Assembly (NCBI RefSeq): GCF_900129685.1
Contig: NZ_FQWM01000001.1
Coordinates: forward strand, 310,001-374,000
Reading direction: 5' to 3'
DNA from: Cognatishimia maritima
Lineage (GTDB): Bacteria > Pseudomonadota > Alphaproteobacteria > Rhodobacterales > Rhodobacteraceae
DNA: 64,000 nt
Part shown: positions 24,591 to 33,210 of the stretch, one piece after another
Numbering within the stretch: the first letter of the stretch is position 1
Layout of the letters: each line of letters opens with the position of its first letter
Made by a program: the position numbers and the translations under genes
The notes under the pieces: generated by a model
The model's database searches: none
What the model was told of the DNA's origin: nothing
Seen by the model: the letters and a program-made list of their open reading frames with translations, nothing else

Positions 24591-26024
24591 ATGTCAGAGC
24601 ACGACAAAACAGAGCCCTTCAAAGTGGGTTGGGAAGAATGGGTCTCTCTGCCCGAGCTTGGCTTGCCAGCGATCAAAGCAAAGGTCGATACCGGCGCAAA
24701 AACCTCGGCTCTGCAGGCGACCGATATCGAAGCCTTTGGTCCAAGCGACAAGCCCCATGTGCGCTTTACCGTGCACCCCGTGCCCGGCAATGAATCCCTC
24801 GCCATTCCCTGTTCTGCTGCCATCCTAGATCGACGTGAAATCACCTCGTCCAACGGTGACCGAGAGATGCGTTATGTGATTGCCAGCGTGCTGGAAATCA
24901 ATGGCCGCAAATGGCCCATTGAACTGACATTGACCGACCGGCGCGGGATGGCCATGCATATGCTGCTGGGGCGTCAGGCCTTGGCGGAACCGATCACAGT
25001 CTCTCCTTCCGAGAGCCACTGTCAGCCGATCCTAGACTATTCGGTCTATGCCTCCACCACCATACGCACCACGGCCCCTAAAAGACGTCTGCGCATTGCG
25101 GTGCTGTCACGTGAAGACAATTACTCTACCCGTCGCCTGATTGAGGAAGGCGAGAAACGGGGTCATTTCGTCGAGGTCATAGACACGACGCGCTGCTACA
25201 TGGCGATCAACGCTCTGGCGCCGGAGATTCATTACGACGGCGCGCGCCTGCCGCGCTATGACGCCGTTATCCCCCGCATCGGCGCATCCGTGACGCAATA
25301 CGGCACCGCGGTTTTGCGGCAGTTTGAAACGCTCGGAACCTTCTGCCTGAACGGGAGTGAAGGCATCACTGCGAGCCGCGACAAACTCTTTGCACATCAA
25401 ATTCTTGCCCGCCATCGCCTAGAGATGCCGGCAACAGCCTTTGCGGCCTCTCCGAAAGACACACGAAGCTTGATGGAACTTGTCGGTGGCGCACCGATGA
25501 TCGTGAAGCTGTTGGAAAGCACGCAGGGTAAAGGCGTCGTTCTTGCCGAAACCCGCAAAGCGGCTGAATCCGTGATCACTGCCTTTAGGGGCCTGCGCGC
25601 GAACTTTCTCGTGCAGCAATTTGTCAAAGAGGCCGCAGGCGAAGACCTCCGATGTCTGGTGGTTGGCAATAAGGTCGTTGGCACGATCCTGCGCACCGGA
25701 GCAGAGGGCGACTTCCGTTCAAATCTTCACCTTGGCGGAACAGCGAAACGTGTGAAAATCAGCAAGATAGAACGAGAGACGGCTGTGCGTGCTGCACGGG
25801 CCTTTGGATTGAATATTGCGGGTGTCGATATGCTGCGCTCCTCGGAAGGGCCGAAAATCCTTGAGGTCAATTCTTCGCCCGGATTGGAAGGCGTAGAAAA
25901 GGCCATGGCCAAAAACCTGGTCGCGCCGCTTTACGAGTTGATCGAAGCACGGGTGCGCCCTGCCCCGCTGCGCAAGATCAAAGCACAGGCGAATGTGCCT
26001 GCGGCTCTGGACGCTGGCGGGTGA
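24591..26024 (+). CDS. rimK: Fusion of RimB-like protease domain and RimK-type ATP-grasp ligase
   Basis: A 477-residue two-domain protein. Residues about 10-155 form the DUF785/retropepsin-like 'ATP-dependent zinc protease' domain with the aspartate motif VDTGAKTSAL. Residues about 165-460 form a RimK-like ATP-grasp ligase (LRIAVLSREDNYSTRRLIEEG, pre-ATP-grasp NGSEGITASRDKL, ATP lid MIVKLLESTQGKGVVLAE, metal site GPKILEVNSSPGLEGVEKA). RimK adds glutamates to the C-terminus of ribosomal protein S6, and related proteases process such tails. Fusion of both is known in some bacteria and suggests one protein carries out ligation and trimming. The substrate here is not proven. Confidence 0.88.
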   Translation: MSEHDKTEPFKVGWEEWVSLPELGLPAIKAKVDTGAKTSALQATDIEAFGPSDKPHVRFTVHPVPGNESLAIPCSAAILDRREITSSNGDREMRYVIASVLEINGRKWPIELTLTDRRGMAMHMLLGRQALAEPITVSPSESHCQPILDYSVYASTTIRTTAPKRRLRIAVLSREDNYSTRRLIEEGEKRGHFVEVIDTTRCYMAINALAPEIHYDGARLPRYDAVIPRIGASVTQYGTAVLRQFETLGTFCLNGSEGITASRDKLFAHQILARHRLEMPATAFAASPKDTRSLMELVGGAPMIVKLLESTQGKGVVLAETRKAAESVITAFRGLRANFLVQQFVKEAAGEDLRCLVVGNKVVGTILRTGAEGDFRSNLHLGGTAKRVKISKIERETAVRAARAFGLNIAGVDMLRSSEGPKILEVNSSPGLEGVEKAMAKNLVAPLYELIEARVRPAPLRKIKAQANVPAALDAGG

Positions 26025-26063
26025 ATTCCCTATATCAACACTCAGGAATAGCCAGGTAAACAA

Positions 26064-26426
26064 ATGACTCAGGATAATCAGCCCATCGAAGGCACGCCAC
26101 TGATCGCGCCCTCCAGCACCGACCACCCGCTGCATGAAGCGGCCGTCGAAGCCTGCCGGAGCGTCTATGACCCTGAGATTCCGGTGAATATCTACGATCT
26201 TGGTCTGGTCTATACGATCGACATCAATCCCGAGAATGAGGTCAACGTAACCATGACCCTCACCGCTCCGGGCTGTCCCGTTGCCGGTGAAATGCCGGGC
26301 TGGGTGCAAGAAGCGGTGTCGGGTGTGCCCGGTGTGAAAACCGTGGACGTGGCGCTGGTGTGGGAACCCCCTTGGGGCATGGAAATGATGAGCGACGAAG
26401 CCCGGCTGGAACTGGGGTTCATGTAA
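26064..26426 (+). CDS. sufT: SufT/MIP18-family Fe-S assembly protein (DUF59)
   Basis: A 120-residue DUF59 protein. The signature VYDPEIPVNIYDLGLVYTI and the Cys-containing LTAPGCPVAGEMPG loop are clear, with the C-terminal VWEPPWGMEMMSDEARLELG. SufT assists Fe-S cluster maturation. In relatives I recall the DUF59 gene near suf genes and an A-type carrier; here the carrier (sufA, 27951) is displaced by the SatD-DUF3307 pair. Confidence 0.9.
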   Translation: MTQDNQPIEGTPLIAPSSTDHPLHEAAVEACRSVYDPEIPVNIYDLGLVYTIDINPENEVNVTMTLTAPGCPVAGEMPGWVQEAVSGVPGVKTVDVALVWEPPWGMEMMSDEARLELGFM

Positions 26427-26474
26427 GAGGCGGCCCTGCGGGCCAGTTTTTCTAAGTTTATTCGTTGCATCTGA

Positions 26475-26551
26475 GCAACCTAATTGATTTGCAAGCGCTG
26501 ACAGCAACCTTTTTAGGTTGCATTTAGCGAAAAGCAACCTATTTTGGTTGC
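26475..26551. repeat. Three iterated operators GCAACC-N6-GGTTGC before satD
   Basis: Copies start at 26475 (GCAACC-N6-ATTTGC, degenerate right arm), 26504 (GCAACC-N6-GGTTGC; 7-bp arms when the flanking T/A is counted) and 26534 (GCAACC-N6-GGTTGC). Starts are 29 and 30 bp apart, about three helical turns, so proteins bound would lie on one face. The last copy ends 2 nt before the satD ATG. An extra GTTGC half site is at 26464-26468. Confidence 0.8.
26498..26526 (+). promoter_or_regulatory. Predicted satD promoter with operator filling the spacer
   Basis: CTGACA (26498-26503) and CATTTA (26521-26526) are separated by exactly 17 bp, and this spacer is almost exactly the second operator copy. 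The third operator covers the expected start of transcription. This geometry predicts repression, or MerR-like control, by a protein that binds the repeats; the SatD C-terminal helix-turn-helix is the obvious candidate. Confidence 0.5.
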
Positions 26552-26553
26552 AA

Positions 26554-27204
26554 ATGACGCAAATCAAGCAAAATATCTCCGTTTTGACAGGCGACATCGT
26601 TGGGTCTCGCAACCTCGGCTCGCGCGATTTGTCAAACTGTATTGACGCGCTCAGCAAGACTGCGCGCGCGCTTGAACAGTTCACCGGTGCCCCTTTTAAT
26701 TTTTCGAGGCACCGCGGGGACGGATGGCAAGTTGCGTTGTCAAAGCCGGCGTTCACACCAAGAGCTGCCCTTGCTTTTCGCACGGGTCTGAAAGCTCTAG
26801 GCAAGCAATATGATAGCTACATTGGAATCGCATTTGGCACACACGCAGGTGCAATCCCAAGTGATCTGAACACTGCAATTAGCCAGCCTTTTGTCGATTC
26901 AGGTTTCGCTCTAGATCAGATCAAGGAAAGCAAAACCGAAACGCGAATGGTGTCCGCTGCGCTTGATGACAAAATCGAAACAATCCTGCCTCTTCTCGAA
27001 CTCATCTACGATGGCTGGACAGAGCGTCAAGCGGAAGCAATTTACCTAAACTTAGTTTCAAATGGGTATTTCATAAATCAGCGCGCAAGCGAGCTGGGTA
27101 TCACGCGGCAAGCACTTGAAAAGCGTCTTAAATCTGCTGGGTTAAATCGCTTGCAGAATTCGCTCCTAACCTGGGAACAAAACTGGGAAAAAAATGATGC
27201 TTGA
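26554..27204 (+). CDS. SatD-family protein: cyclase-like domain plus C-terminal HTH
   Basis: A 216-residue protein. Residues 8-18 (SVLTGDIVGSR) and 51-58 (SRHRGDGW) resemble the two metal-binding motifs of class III nucleotidyl cyclases; Asp14 and Asp56 are 42 residues apart, close to the 44 of canonical cyclases, and IGIAFGTHAGAI (about 90-101) matches the next cyclase strand. Residues about 165-196 (FINQRASELGITRQALEKRL) form a helix-turn-helix. SatD is the family name I associate with this layout; its activity is not established to my knowledge. The ATG at 26554 lacks a clear ribosome site and directly follows the third operator. The 3' end overlaps the DUF3307 gene. Codon use is more AT-rich than in neighbours. 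Confidence 0.82.
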   Translation: MTQIKQNISVLTGDIVGSRNLGSRDLSNCIDALSKTARALEQFTGAPFNFSRHRGDGWQVALSKPAFTPRAALAFRTGLKALGKQYDSYIGIAFGTHAGAIPSDLNTAISQPFVDSGFALDQIKESKTETRMVSAALDDKIETILPLLELIYDGWTERQAEAIYLNLVSNGYFINQRASELGITRQALEKRLKSAGLNRLQNSLLTWEQNWEKNDA

Positions 27205-27928
27205 AACCCTGATCGCGCTTTTTGCGGCGCATGTGCTGGCGGACTATGTGTTTCAAACCGGCAATATGGTCGCCCAAAAAGACAAGTTTCTCTACCTCAC
27301 CCTGCATGGGCTAATCGTCCTCGCAACCGCTATCGTCGCGACCGGCAGTATTGCCGCGCCAATCTTTGTTTTGGCCGCGCTGCATTTGGTGACCGATGCC
27401 ATCAAATCCCGTATTGAGGAAAGCATTGCGCCCCATCTTGTTGACCAACTCGTCCATTTGATCACCCTGATAGCCATCTCGGCCTATGCGCCCGATATTT
27501 GGAAAACGGGCATGTGGGCCGCTGCCCCAGCTTATGTCCCCCACATCCTGCTATTGGTGTCAGGCGCGATCTATGCGACGCGCGCCGGTGGGTTTGCCGT
27601 GGGCATTCTGATGGCTCCTTATGGACCGGAATTCTCAAAAGACAGCCTACCGGGTGGCGGCAAAATGATTGGATTGCTGGAACGCGGGTTGATTTACGTT
27701 CTGGTTCTTGCCGGTCTGCCGATTGGCATCGGCTTTCTGGTCGCGGCCAAATCCGTATTGCGGTTTGAGACAGCCGGTGACAAAGACCTTGCCGAAAACC
27801 GCAAACGGTCGGAATATGTTATTATTGGCACCCTGGCGTCATTTGGCTGGGCCATTCTGGTCAGCCTCGCGATTTTGTTCCTCTTGGCGCAGTTGCCAGC
27901 CCTTGGCATCGCCCTGCCCAAGCCCTAA
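27194..27928 (+). CDS. DUF3307 polytopic membrane protein
   Basis: A 244-residue membrane protein with about six or seven helices. The N-terminal DUF3307 region carries polar residues inside or beside hydrophobic segments: His13-Asp17-Gln21 (AAHVLADYVFQT), Lys29, His38, His64-Asp68-Lys71 (LHLVTDAIK) and Asp84-Gln85-His88 (VDQLVHLI). The HxxxD repeats recall membrane-embedded metal-dependent hydrolases of the YdjM kind, but that is inference. Two ATG codons (27194, 27197) lie inside the 3' end of satD, so translation is coupled; the pair is one functional unit. Confidence 0.8.
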   Translation: MMLETLIALFAAHVLADYVFQTGNMVAQKDKFLYLTLHGLIVLATAIVATGSIAAPIFVLAALHLVTDAIKSRIEESIAPHLVDQLVHLITLIAISAYAPDIWKTGMWAAAPAYVPHILLLVSGAIYATRAGGFAVGILMAPYGPEFSKDSLPGGGKMIGLLERGLIYVLVLAGLPIGIGFLVAAKSVLRFETAGDKDLAENRKRSEYVIIGTLASFGWAILVSLAILFLLAQLPALGIALPKP

Positions 27929-27950
27929 ATAGGCACCAAAGGAGCACACC

Positions 27951-28304
27951 ATGTTCGGTATTCCAGGCAAACAGGCGGTCACACTGACCCCCGCCGCAAC
28001 CAAGCAAATTGTCAAGCTGATGGAACGTGAAGGCCATCAGGGGCTGCGCATTGGCGTTAAGAAAGGCGGCTGCGCGGGCATGGAATACACCATGGAATAC
28101 GTCGATGAAGTCAATCCATTGGATGAGACCATCGAACAAGACGGCGCGCGCGTGATGATCGCACCGATGGCGCAAATGTTCCTATTTGGGACCGAGATCG
28201 ACTACGAAGTCTCTTTGCTAGAAGCCAGCTTTAAGTTCAAAAACCCGAATGTCACCGAGGCCTGCGGCTGCGGAGAAAGCATCAAGTTCGCGGATACGCA
28301 GTAG
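27951..28304 (+). CDS. sufA: A-type Fe-S carrier SufA/IscA family
   Basis: A 117-residue A-type carrier with ligand cysteines Cys41 (KKGGCAGMEY), Cys105 and Cys107 (EACGCGES). The N-terminus GIPGKQAVTLTPAA and the SufA-type GMEYTMEY segment set it apart from the ErpA-like carrier at 4164. An AAAGGAG site precedes the ATG. It likely functions with SufT at 26064 despite the intervening SatD-DUF3307 pair. Confidence 0.9.
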   Translation: MFGIPGKQAVTLTPAATKQIVKLMEREGHQGLRIGVKKGGCAGMEYTMEYVDEVNPLDETIEQDGARVMIAPMAQMFLFGTEIDYEVSLLEASFKFKNPNVTEACGCGESIKFADTQ

Positions 28305-28332
28305 CTACTGCATATCGCGGTCAGCACTGTCG

Positions 28333-28974
28333 CTAAAGCTTCATCTCTCGTTGGTGCGGGAAGACGCCAGCTTTGATGTACGCCTCTTCCTCTGGCGAAG
28401 AGACACGCCCCAAGATGGCGTTGCGATGCGGATGGCGTCCGAATTGAGCAATAACTTTCCGATGTAAGCGCGGCTGGTCTGCCCCCCAACGGTAGGCGTC
28501 TTTCAGGTGCTCATGCACCTCCTCGATCTGGCGTTCGGCAATGTCAATCGCGACATCCAAATGCGCCAAGTGGTTCTTACATTCGCAATGGCACAACGCG
28601 ATGGCGTACATGCTTTTGTACCAGACGTGCTCCAGCGCATCAAAGTGTCCGTTGCCTAGTCCTTCGAGTGCCAATGACAACGCCTTTGGATCGTTTTCAA
28701 ACGCCTGGGGTGTTCCCGCCCAGACGGTGCGCGGGAATTGGTCGACAAGGATTATCAGCGCAAGTCGCCCGTGGGGCGTGTCTGCCCAATCGTCATAGGC
28801 ACCCTTGGCGGCCTTTTCAGTGACATCCACAAACCGTGCCATGATTTCATCATTCGCCCCGCCCTGCATGCGCCATTTCCAAAGGTCCATATGCTGGTCC
28901 AGCGTGGGGTTGTCGCCATCCGGGAACCAAAACGAGAGGATCTCTTCTGGTGTGATTTCGTTTGATTGGGCCAT
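28333..28974 (-). CDS. DUF924-family protein
   Basis: A 213-residue TPR-like helical protein of the DUF924 family: EEILSFWFPD at the start, LALIILVDQFPRTVWAGTPQAF in the middle, and FGRHPHRNAILGRVSSPEE near the end are the family's diagnostic segments. Biochemical role unknown. The ATG at 28974 has GGGAGG 5 nt upstream; a 13-codon extension is disfavoured. Convergent with sufA. Confidence 0.88.
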   Translation of the reverse strand: MAQSNEITPEEILSFWFPDGDNPTLDQHMDLWKWRMQGGANDEIMARFVDVTEKAAKGAYDDWADTPHGRLALIILVDQFPRTVWAGTPQAFENDPKALSLALEGLGNGHFDALEHVWYKSMYAIALCHCECKNHLAHLDVAIDIAERQIEEVHEHLKDAYRWGADQPRLHRKVIAQFGRHPHRNAILGRVSSPEEEAYIKAGVFPHQREMKL

Positions 28975-29195
28975 CGCGTCCTCCCCCAAGGCCCTGATGT
29001 CCCTCCGACGCATGTGCCAAGGGATCTGTTATGCCTTCGTTTTGTCAATTAGAACATACTTCGCCGAAATCCCAAAACGTGCATTGGACTTCGGGAGGGT
29101 CAGGGAATGCGAACGTGTTAGCGCCACCACTTGACCCCGCGCGGCAATGGTCGCACAACGTGCTCAAACACATTCAAATGGATTTGGGAGCACGC

Positions 29196-29942
29196 ATGCG
29201 CCGTAAACTTGCCGCCGGAAACTGGAAGATGAATGGCCTTGCCGCCGACCTCGCAGAACTTGACGCGATGAAACCTGCCGCAGCAACGCGCCAGACCGAT
29301 GTATTGATCTGCACGCCCGCCACGCTGATCAGCCGCGCGGCAGAGGCCGTGTCAGGCAGTGCCATTGCCATCGGTGGGCAGGATTGTCACGTCAACGCCT
29401 CTGGCGCGCATACGGGCGACATCTCTGCTGCAATGCTGGCCGATTCCGGTGCTGGTTATGTCATCACGGGCCACTCTGAGCGCCGTGTGGATCATGGCGA
29501 AACCGATGCAGTGATCGCAGCGAAATCCGAAGCGGGCTATGCCAATGATCTGATTGCAGTGATCTGCATCGGTGAAAGCCTTGAAGAGCGCGAAGGCGGC
29601 CAGACTTTGGATGTTGTTGGCACCCAACTGAAGAATTCAACACCGGATGCCGCCACGGGCGCAAACACCGTGATCGCCTATGAGCCTGTTTGGGCGATTG
29701 GCACCGGCAAAGTTCCGACGCTTGAGCAAATTGCAGAAGTGCATGACTTTATCCGTGCAAAGCTGGTCGAGCGCTTTGGTGAAGACGGCAATGCCTTCCG
29801 TGTGCTTTATGGCGGGTCGGTCAAACCTTCGAATGCTCAGGACATCTTTGCGGTGTCAAACGTGGATGGGGCCTTGGTTGGCGGCGCAAGCCTGAAGGCA
29901 AGTGATTTCAACGCCATCATCGAAGCGCTCGACGCTGCTTAG
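29196..29942 (+). CDS. tpiA: Triose-phosphate isomerase
   Basis: A 248-residue TIM-barrel enzyme interconverting dihydroxyacetone phosphate and glyceraldehyde 3-phosphate. Catalytic Lys in AAGNWKMNG, His in [13 protein letters not shown], Glu in [13 protein letters not shown], phosphate loop [10 protein letters not shown]. The ATG at 29196 has GGGAG 6 nt upstream and gives the usual [14 protein letters not shown] start; upstream in-frame sequence is not homologous. Monocistronic and followed by a strong terminator. Confidence 0.97.
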   Translation: MRRKLAAGNWKMNGLAADLAELDAMKPAAATRQTDVLICTPATLISRAAEAVSGSAIAIGGQDCHVNASGAHTGDISAAMLADSGAGYVITGHSERRVDHGETDAVIAAKSEAGYANDLIAVICIGESLEEREGGQTLDVVGTQLKNSTPDAATGANTVIAYEPVWAIGTGKVPTLEQIAEVHDFIRAKLVERFGEDGNAFRVLYGGSVKPSNAQDIFAVSNVDGALVGGASLKASDFNAIIEALDAA

Positions 29943-29970
29943 GCGTTAACCACCTTATTGAAGCTTACAA

Positions 29971-30000
29971 AAAAGGCGCGTCAGAAATGGCGCGCCTTTT
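29971..30000. terminator. Bidirectional terminator between tpiA and the SLC13 gene
   Basis: Perfect 10-bp stem AAAAGGCGCG / CGCGCCTTTT with a 10-nt loop; the minus strand continues with a T run, so it serves both convergent genes. Confidence 0.87.
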
Positions 30001-30017
30001 CTGCATATCGCAACTCG

Positions 30018-31901
30018 TCAGAATACGACGTTCATCATCACCATGGACACAACAAGGAAGAGGATCGTCATAATCCCGCCAGAACGGACGAAATCCGTCA
30101 CCTTGTATCCAGCCGGCCCCATGATCAACGCATTGACCTGGTGGGTGGGGATCAGGAAGCTGTTTGAGGTAGAAATCGCGACAGTCAGCGCAAAGATGGC
30201 CGGATCACCCCCCGCAGCGAGCGCAATCGAGATCGCCAAAGGCACCAAAAGAACCGTCGCGCCGACATTTGACATTACCAGTGTAAAGATCGTCGCCAGA
30301 ACCGCCACGCCAGTTTGCAGCGCCCAAAGCGGCCAGCCATCCAGCAGGGCAAGGATTTGGTGCGCAATCCATTCCGCTGTTCCGGTGCTTTGCACAGCCA
30401 TGCCCAAGGGAATAAGGCTAGCTAAGAGGAACACCGTCGTCCAACTGACTGCCTCATAGGCTTCGTCGATATCTAGCACGCCGGTCAGGATCATGCCGAC
30501 CGCGCCCGTCAATAGACAGAGCGACAGGCGAATGTCTGTAAACAAGATCATCGACAGCGCAATCACGAAGAAAAGCAGCGCGAAGCCCAGCTTGCGGGGG
30601 CGGAGTTCTTCGCGCGGGAAGTCCTGCGTCACAACGACAAAATCACGGTCACGGGTCAGGCGTGTGAGTGCCTCCCAAGTGGCATGGATCACAAGCGTGT
30701 CGCCCGCACGAAACGGAACTTCGCCGACGGCGGTGGGTGCGTGGTCCTCTGACTGAACATAGCTGAGGGTTTCATCATCGCGATGGATAGCCAAAAGCGA
30801 CGCGCCATAGGTTTTTCGAAACAAAAGGTCATGCGCGCATTTGTCGATCACGCCAGACCCCGGTGGGATGACCATTTCGGCCACGCCGGATTTGGTTGCT
30901 GCATAGTCCTCTGCAAAAACATCAAGCTCTGTATGCAGTGTAAATCCCTGATCAAGCACCATTGTGCGCACTTCTTTACGCGGACCGAGGATCGCGAGAC
31001 GGCAAGGCGTTTCAACAGGCGTCGAAATCACAGGTGCAAACCAGCGTTTGCCGCGAAGCGCGGAACCAATGATATAGACATGGTATTCCTGCATCAGCTC
31101 ATCAAAGGTGCGGCCTTCGCATGGATGGCCAGCGGGGATCGAAATTTCATGAATATCCGTGTGCAAGCCATAGATTTTGCTAAGAAATTCTTTGAGCGAC
31201 TGCGCGCTTGCTCCATCCCCTGACGTCTTGCCAGATGGCAAAACCCAGCGGCCGAAAACAACAAAATAAAGGATGCCAGTCGCAACAAGGCAAAGCCCAA
31301 TCGGCGTCACGGAAAACAGCCCAAACATCTCCATCTGTTGATCTGCTGGAAGGCTGGCATTTGAGGCCAGTATTAGGTCATTCAGCAAAATCAGTGGTGA
31401 AGACCCCACCAAGGTCATCGTCCCGCCGAGGATTGCACAAAACCCCATGGGCATCAGAAGCCGCGACATAGGGATCTCGGTGCGCACCGATATACGGCTG
31501 ACCACGGGTAAGAAAAGCGCCGCAGCACCTACGTTCTGCATAAAAGAAGAAATCACCCCGACAGTGCCAGAGATGATCGGGATGAGACGGCCTTCGGTTT
31601 TGCCCCCGCGCTTCAGGATCAAGGCCGCGACCTTGCTCATGATACCGGTCTTATCCAGTCCCGCCCCGATGATCATCACGGCAATGATCGAAATCACCGC
31701 GTTCGAGGCAAACCCGTCAAACAACCGGGTGACATCAGCAACGCTGGACGTCGCAGGGATTTGAGAGATCAGCCCAAGCAGCACCATGACCAAAATGGCG
31801 GCCAGGTCGATCCTAACAATTTCAGAAACAAAGAGAAAAACAGTGAAAGCCAGAAGTCCAAGGACCACCGACATCTCTAACGTAAGAGTAATAGATTCCA
31901 A
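30018..31901 (-). CDS. SLC13/DASS-type anion permease with RCK_C (TrkA-C) domains
   Basis: A 627-residue transporter. The N-terminal membrane half and C-terminal half each carry several helices; between them (about residues 205-400) lie two TrkA-C regulatory domains (LHTDIHEISIPAGHPCEGRTF, VAEMVIPPGSGVIDKCAHDL). Family members import sulfate or dicarboxylates with Na+; the nearby sulfate-assimilation operon makes sulfate plausible but not shown. The start is a TTG at 31901: AGGAGG sits 9 nt upstream and the next ATG (31874) has no site. Confidence 0.87.
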   Translation of the reverse strand: MESITLTLEMSVVLGLLAFTVFLFVSEIVRIDLAAILVMVLLGLISQIPATSSVADVTRLFDGFASNAVISIIAVMIIGAGLDKTGIMSKVAALILKRGGKTEGRLIPIISGTVGVISSFMQNVGAAALFLPVVSRISVRTEIPMSRLLMPMGFCAILGGTMTLVGSSPLILLNDLILASNASLPADQQMEMFGLFSVTPIGLCLVATGILYFVVFGRWVLPSGKTSGDGASAQSLKEFLSKIYGLHTDIHEISIPAGHPCEGRTFDELMQEYHVYIIGSALRGKRWFAPVISTPVETPCRLAILGPRKEVRTMVLDQGFTLHTELDVFAEDYAATKSGVAEMVIPPGSGVIDKCAHDLLFRKTYGASLLAIHRDDETLSYVQSEDHAPTAVGEVPFRAGDTLVIHATWEALTRLTRDRDFVVVTQDFPREELRPRKLGFALLFFVIALSMILFTDIRLSLCLLTGAVGMILTGVLDIDEAYEAVSWTTVFLLASLIPLGMAVQSTGTAEWIAHQILALLDGWPLWALQTGVAVLATIFTLVMSNVGATVLLVPLAISIALAAGGDPAIFALTVAISTSNSFLIPTHQVNALIMGPAGYKVTDFVRSGGIMTILFLVVSMVMMNVVF

Positions 31902-32028
31902 ACTGCGCGCCCTCCTAGCAATTTTATTACAATCACGAGAAACAATGAGCAACGCCAGTTCATGCAAAAAAGTAACAAAGCACGGAAATTCGGCTTGCAT
32001 TCAGGAGGTGATTTGTAAATCTGACCAC

Positions 32029-33210
32029 ATGATAAAATTGTCTCAATCTCCGACTGAAGCCGCGTTTGTTCAAGACCCCTACCCGTTTTACGACGCCGCA
32101 AGACGGCAAGGTTCGGTGCATTATTGGGAAGACTATGACATGCATGCCGCGTTCAGCTATGCGACGGTGTCGATGCTGCTGAAAGATCGGCGGCTAGGGC
32201 GCGAAGCGCCGCCTGATCTTGCCAAACCGCCAGCGCCACACACCAAAGCCTTTTACGAGATTGAAGCGCATTCCATGCTAGAGTTGGAACCGCCACGACA
32301 TACGCGTTTGCGCGGACTTGTCATGCGGGCCTTTACCAGCCGACGCATCCAAAACCTTGAACCAGAGATCGACGCGCTTTGCCGGGATTTGTGCGCAACC
32401 TTCCCCGATCAACCCTTTGACTTGCTTGAACATTACGCGACCAAAGTGCCCGTGATTATCATCGCGCGGATGTTGGGGGTGCCCGAGGATATGTGCGATC
32501 AACTGCTGCGTTGGTCCAACGCCATGGTGGCGATGTATCAAGCCTCGCGCACATATGACACTGAAGTCGCGGCGGCAAAGGCTTCGTCAGAATTCAGCGC
32601 CTTCATGCGCGACTATATCGAGATGCGGCGCGCCAGCCCGGCGGATGATTTGTTGACCGAACTGATCGCAGCCGAAGAAGACGGCGAACGGTTGACCACG
32701 GATGAGATGATCTCGACCTGTATCCTCTTGTTGAATGCGGGTCACGAGGCGACGGTGCACACCATCGGCAATGCAGTGAAAACGCTGCTTGAGAGTGGCG
32801 CGGACCTAACATGCCTTTCCCCAGAGCGTATTCAAACAACGGTCGAAGAACTGATCCGCTTTGATCCGCCGCTGCATATGTTCACACGCTATGCCTATGA
32901 ACCGGTTGAGGTTGGCGGCATCACTTTGCAACCGGGGGATCAAATTGCGCTACTGCTTGGTGCTGCGAACCGTGATCCCGGGATGTGGGAAGATGCGCAT
33001 GTGTTTAACCCGAACCGGGTGATTAAAACCAACATGGCTTTTGGGGCCGGACGGCATTTCTGTATCGGCGCGCCGCTTGCCCGCTTGGAACTGCAAGTCG
33101 CCCTGTCCGTGCTTTTTGAATGCTGCCCGAACCTGAAACTGACCGAGTCGCCGACATATGCAAATGTATATCATTTCCATGGGCTTACGCGCCTCATGGT
33201 CTCACGGTAG
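32029..33210 (+). CDS. Cytochrome P450
   Basis: A 393-residue soluble bacterial class I P450. The heme-thiolate Cys is Cys345 in FGAGRHFCIGAPLARLE; the I-helix oxygen-binding motif is LLLNAGHEATVHT; the K-helix ExxR is in VEELIRFDPP. It needs ferredoxin/ferredoxin reductase partners, none adjacent. Substrate unknown. The ATG at 32029 fits relatives (LSQSPTEAAFVQDPYPFYDAA), although the AGGAGG at 32003-32008 is about 20 nt away, so the start is a little uncertain. The gene ends overlapping the convergent ABM gene by 9 nt. Confidence 0.92.
   Translation: MIKLSQSPTEAAFVQDPYPFYDAARRQGSVHYWEDYDMHAAFSYATVSMLLKDRRLGREAPPDLAKPPAPHTKAFYEIEAHSMLELEPPRHTRLRGLVMRAFTSRRIQNLEPEIDALCRDLCATFPDQPFDLLEHYATKVPVIIIARMLGVPEDMCDQLLRWSNAMVAMYQASRTYDTEVAAAKASSEFSAFMRDYIEMRRASPADDLLTELIAAEEDGERLTTDEMISTCILLLNAGHEATVHTIGNAVKTLLESGADLTCLSPERIQTTVEELIRFDPPLHMFTRYAYEPVEVGGITLQPGDQIALLLGAANRDPGMWEDAHVFNPNRVIKTNMAFGAGRHFCIGAPLARLELQVALSVLFECCPNLKLTESPTYANVYHFHGLTRLMVSR

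Noticed and set aside
26475-26551. Iterated repeats as a CRISPR array or replication iterons
   Set aside because: Only three short copies with palindromic arms inside a promoter, no spacers of uniform length and no rep or cas gene; operators are the simpler reading.
29031-29195. N-terminal extension of tpiA
   Set aside because: Residues before [14 protein letters not shown] are unrelated to the family and a ribosome site precedes ATG 29196.
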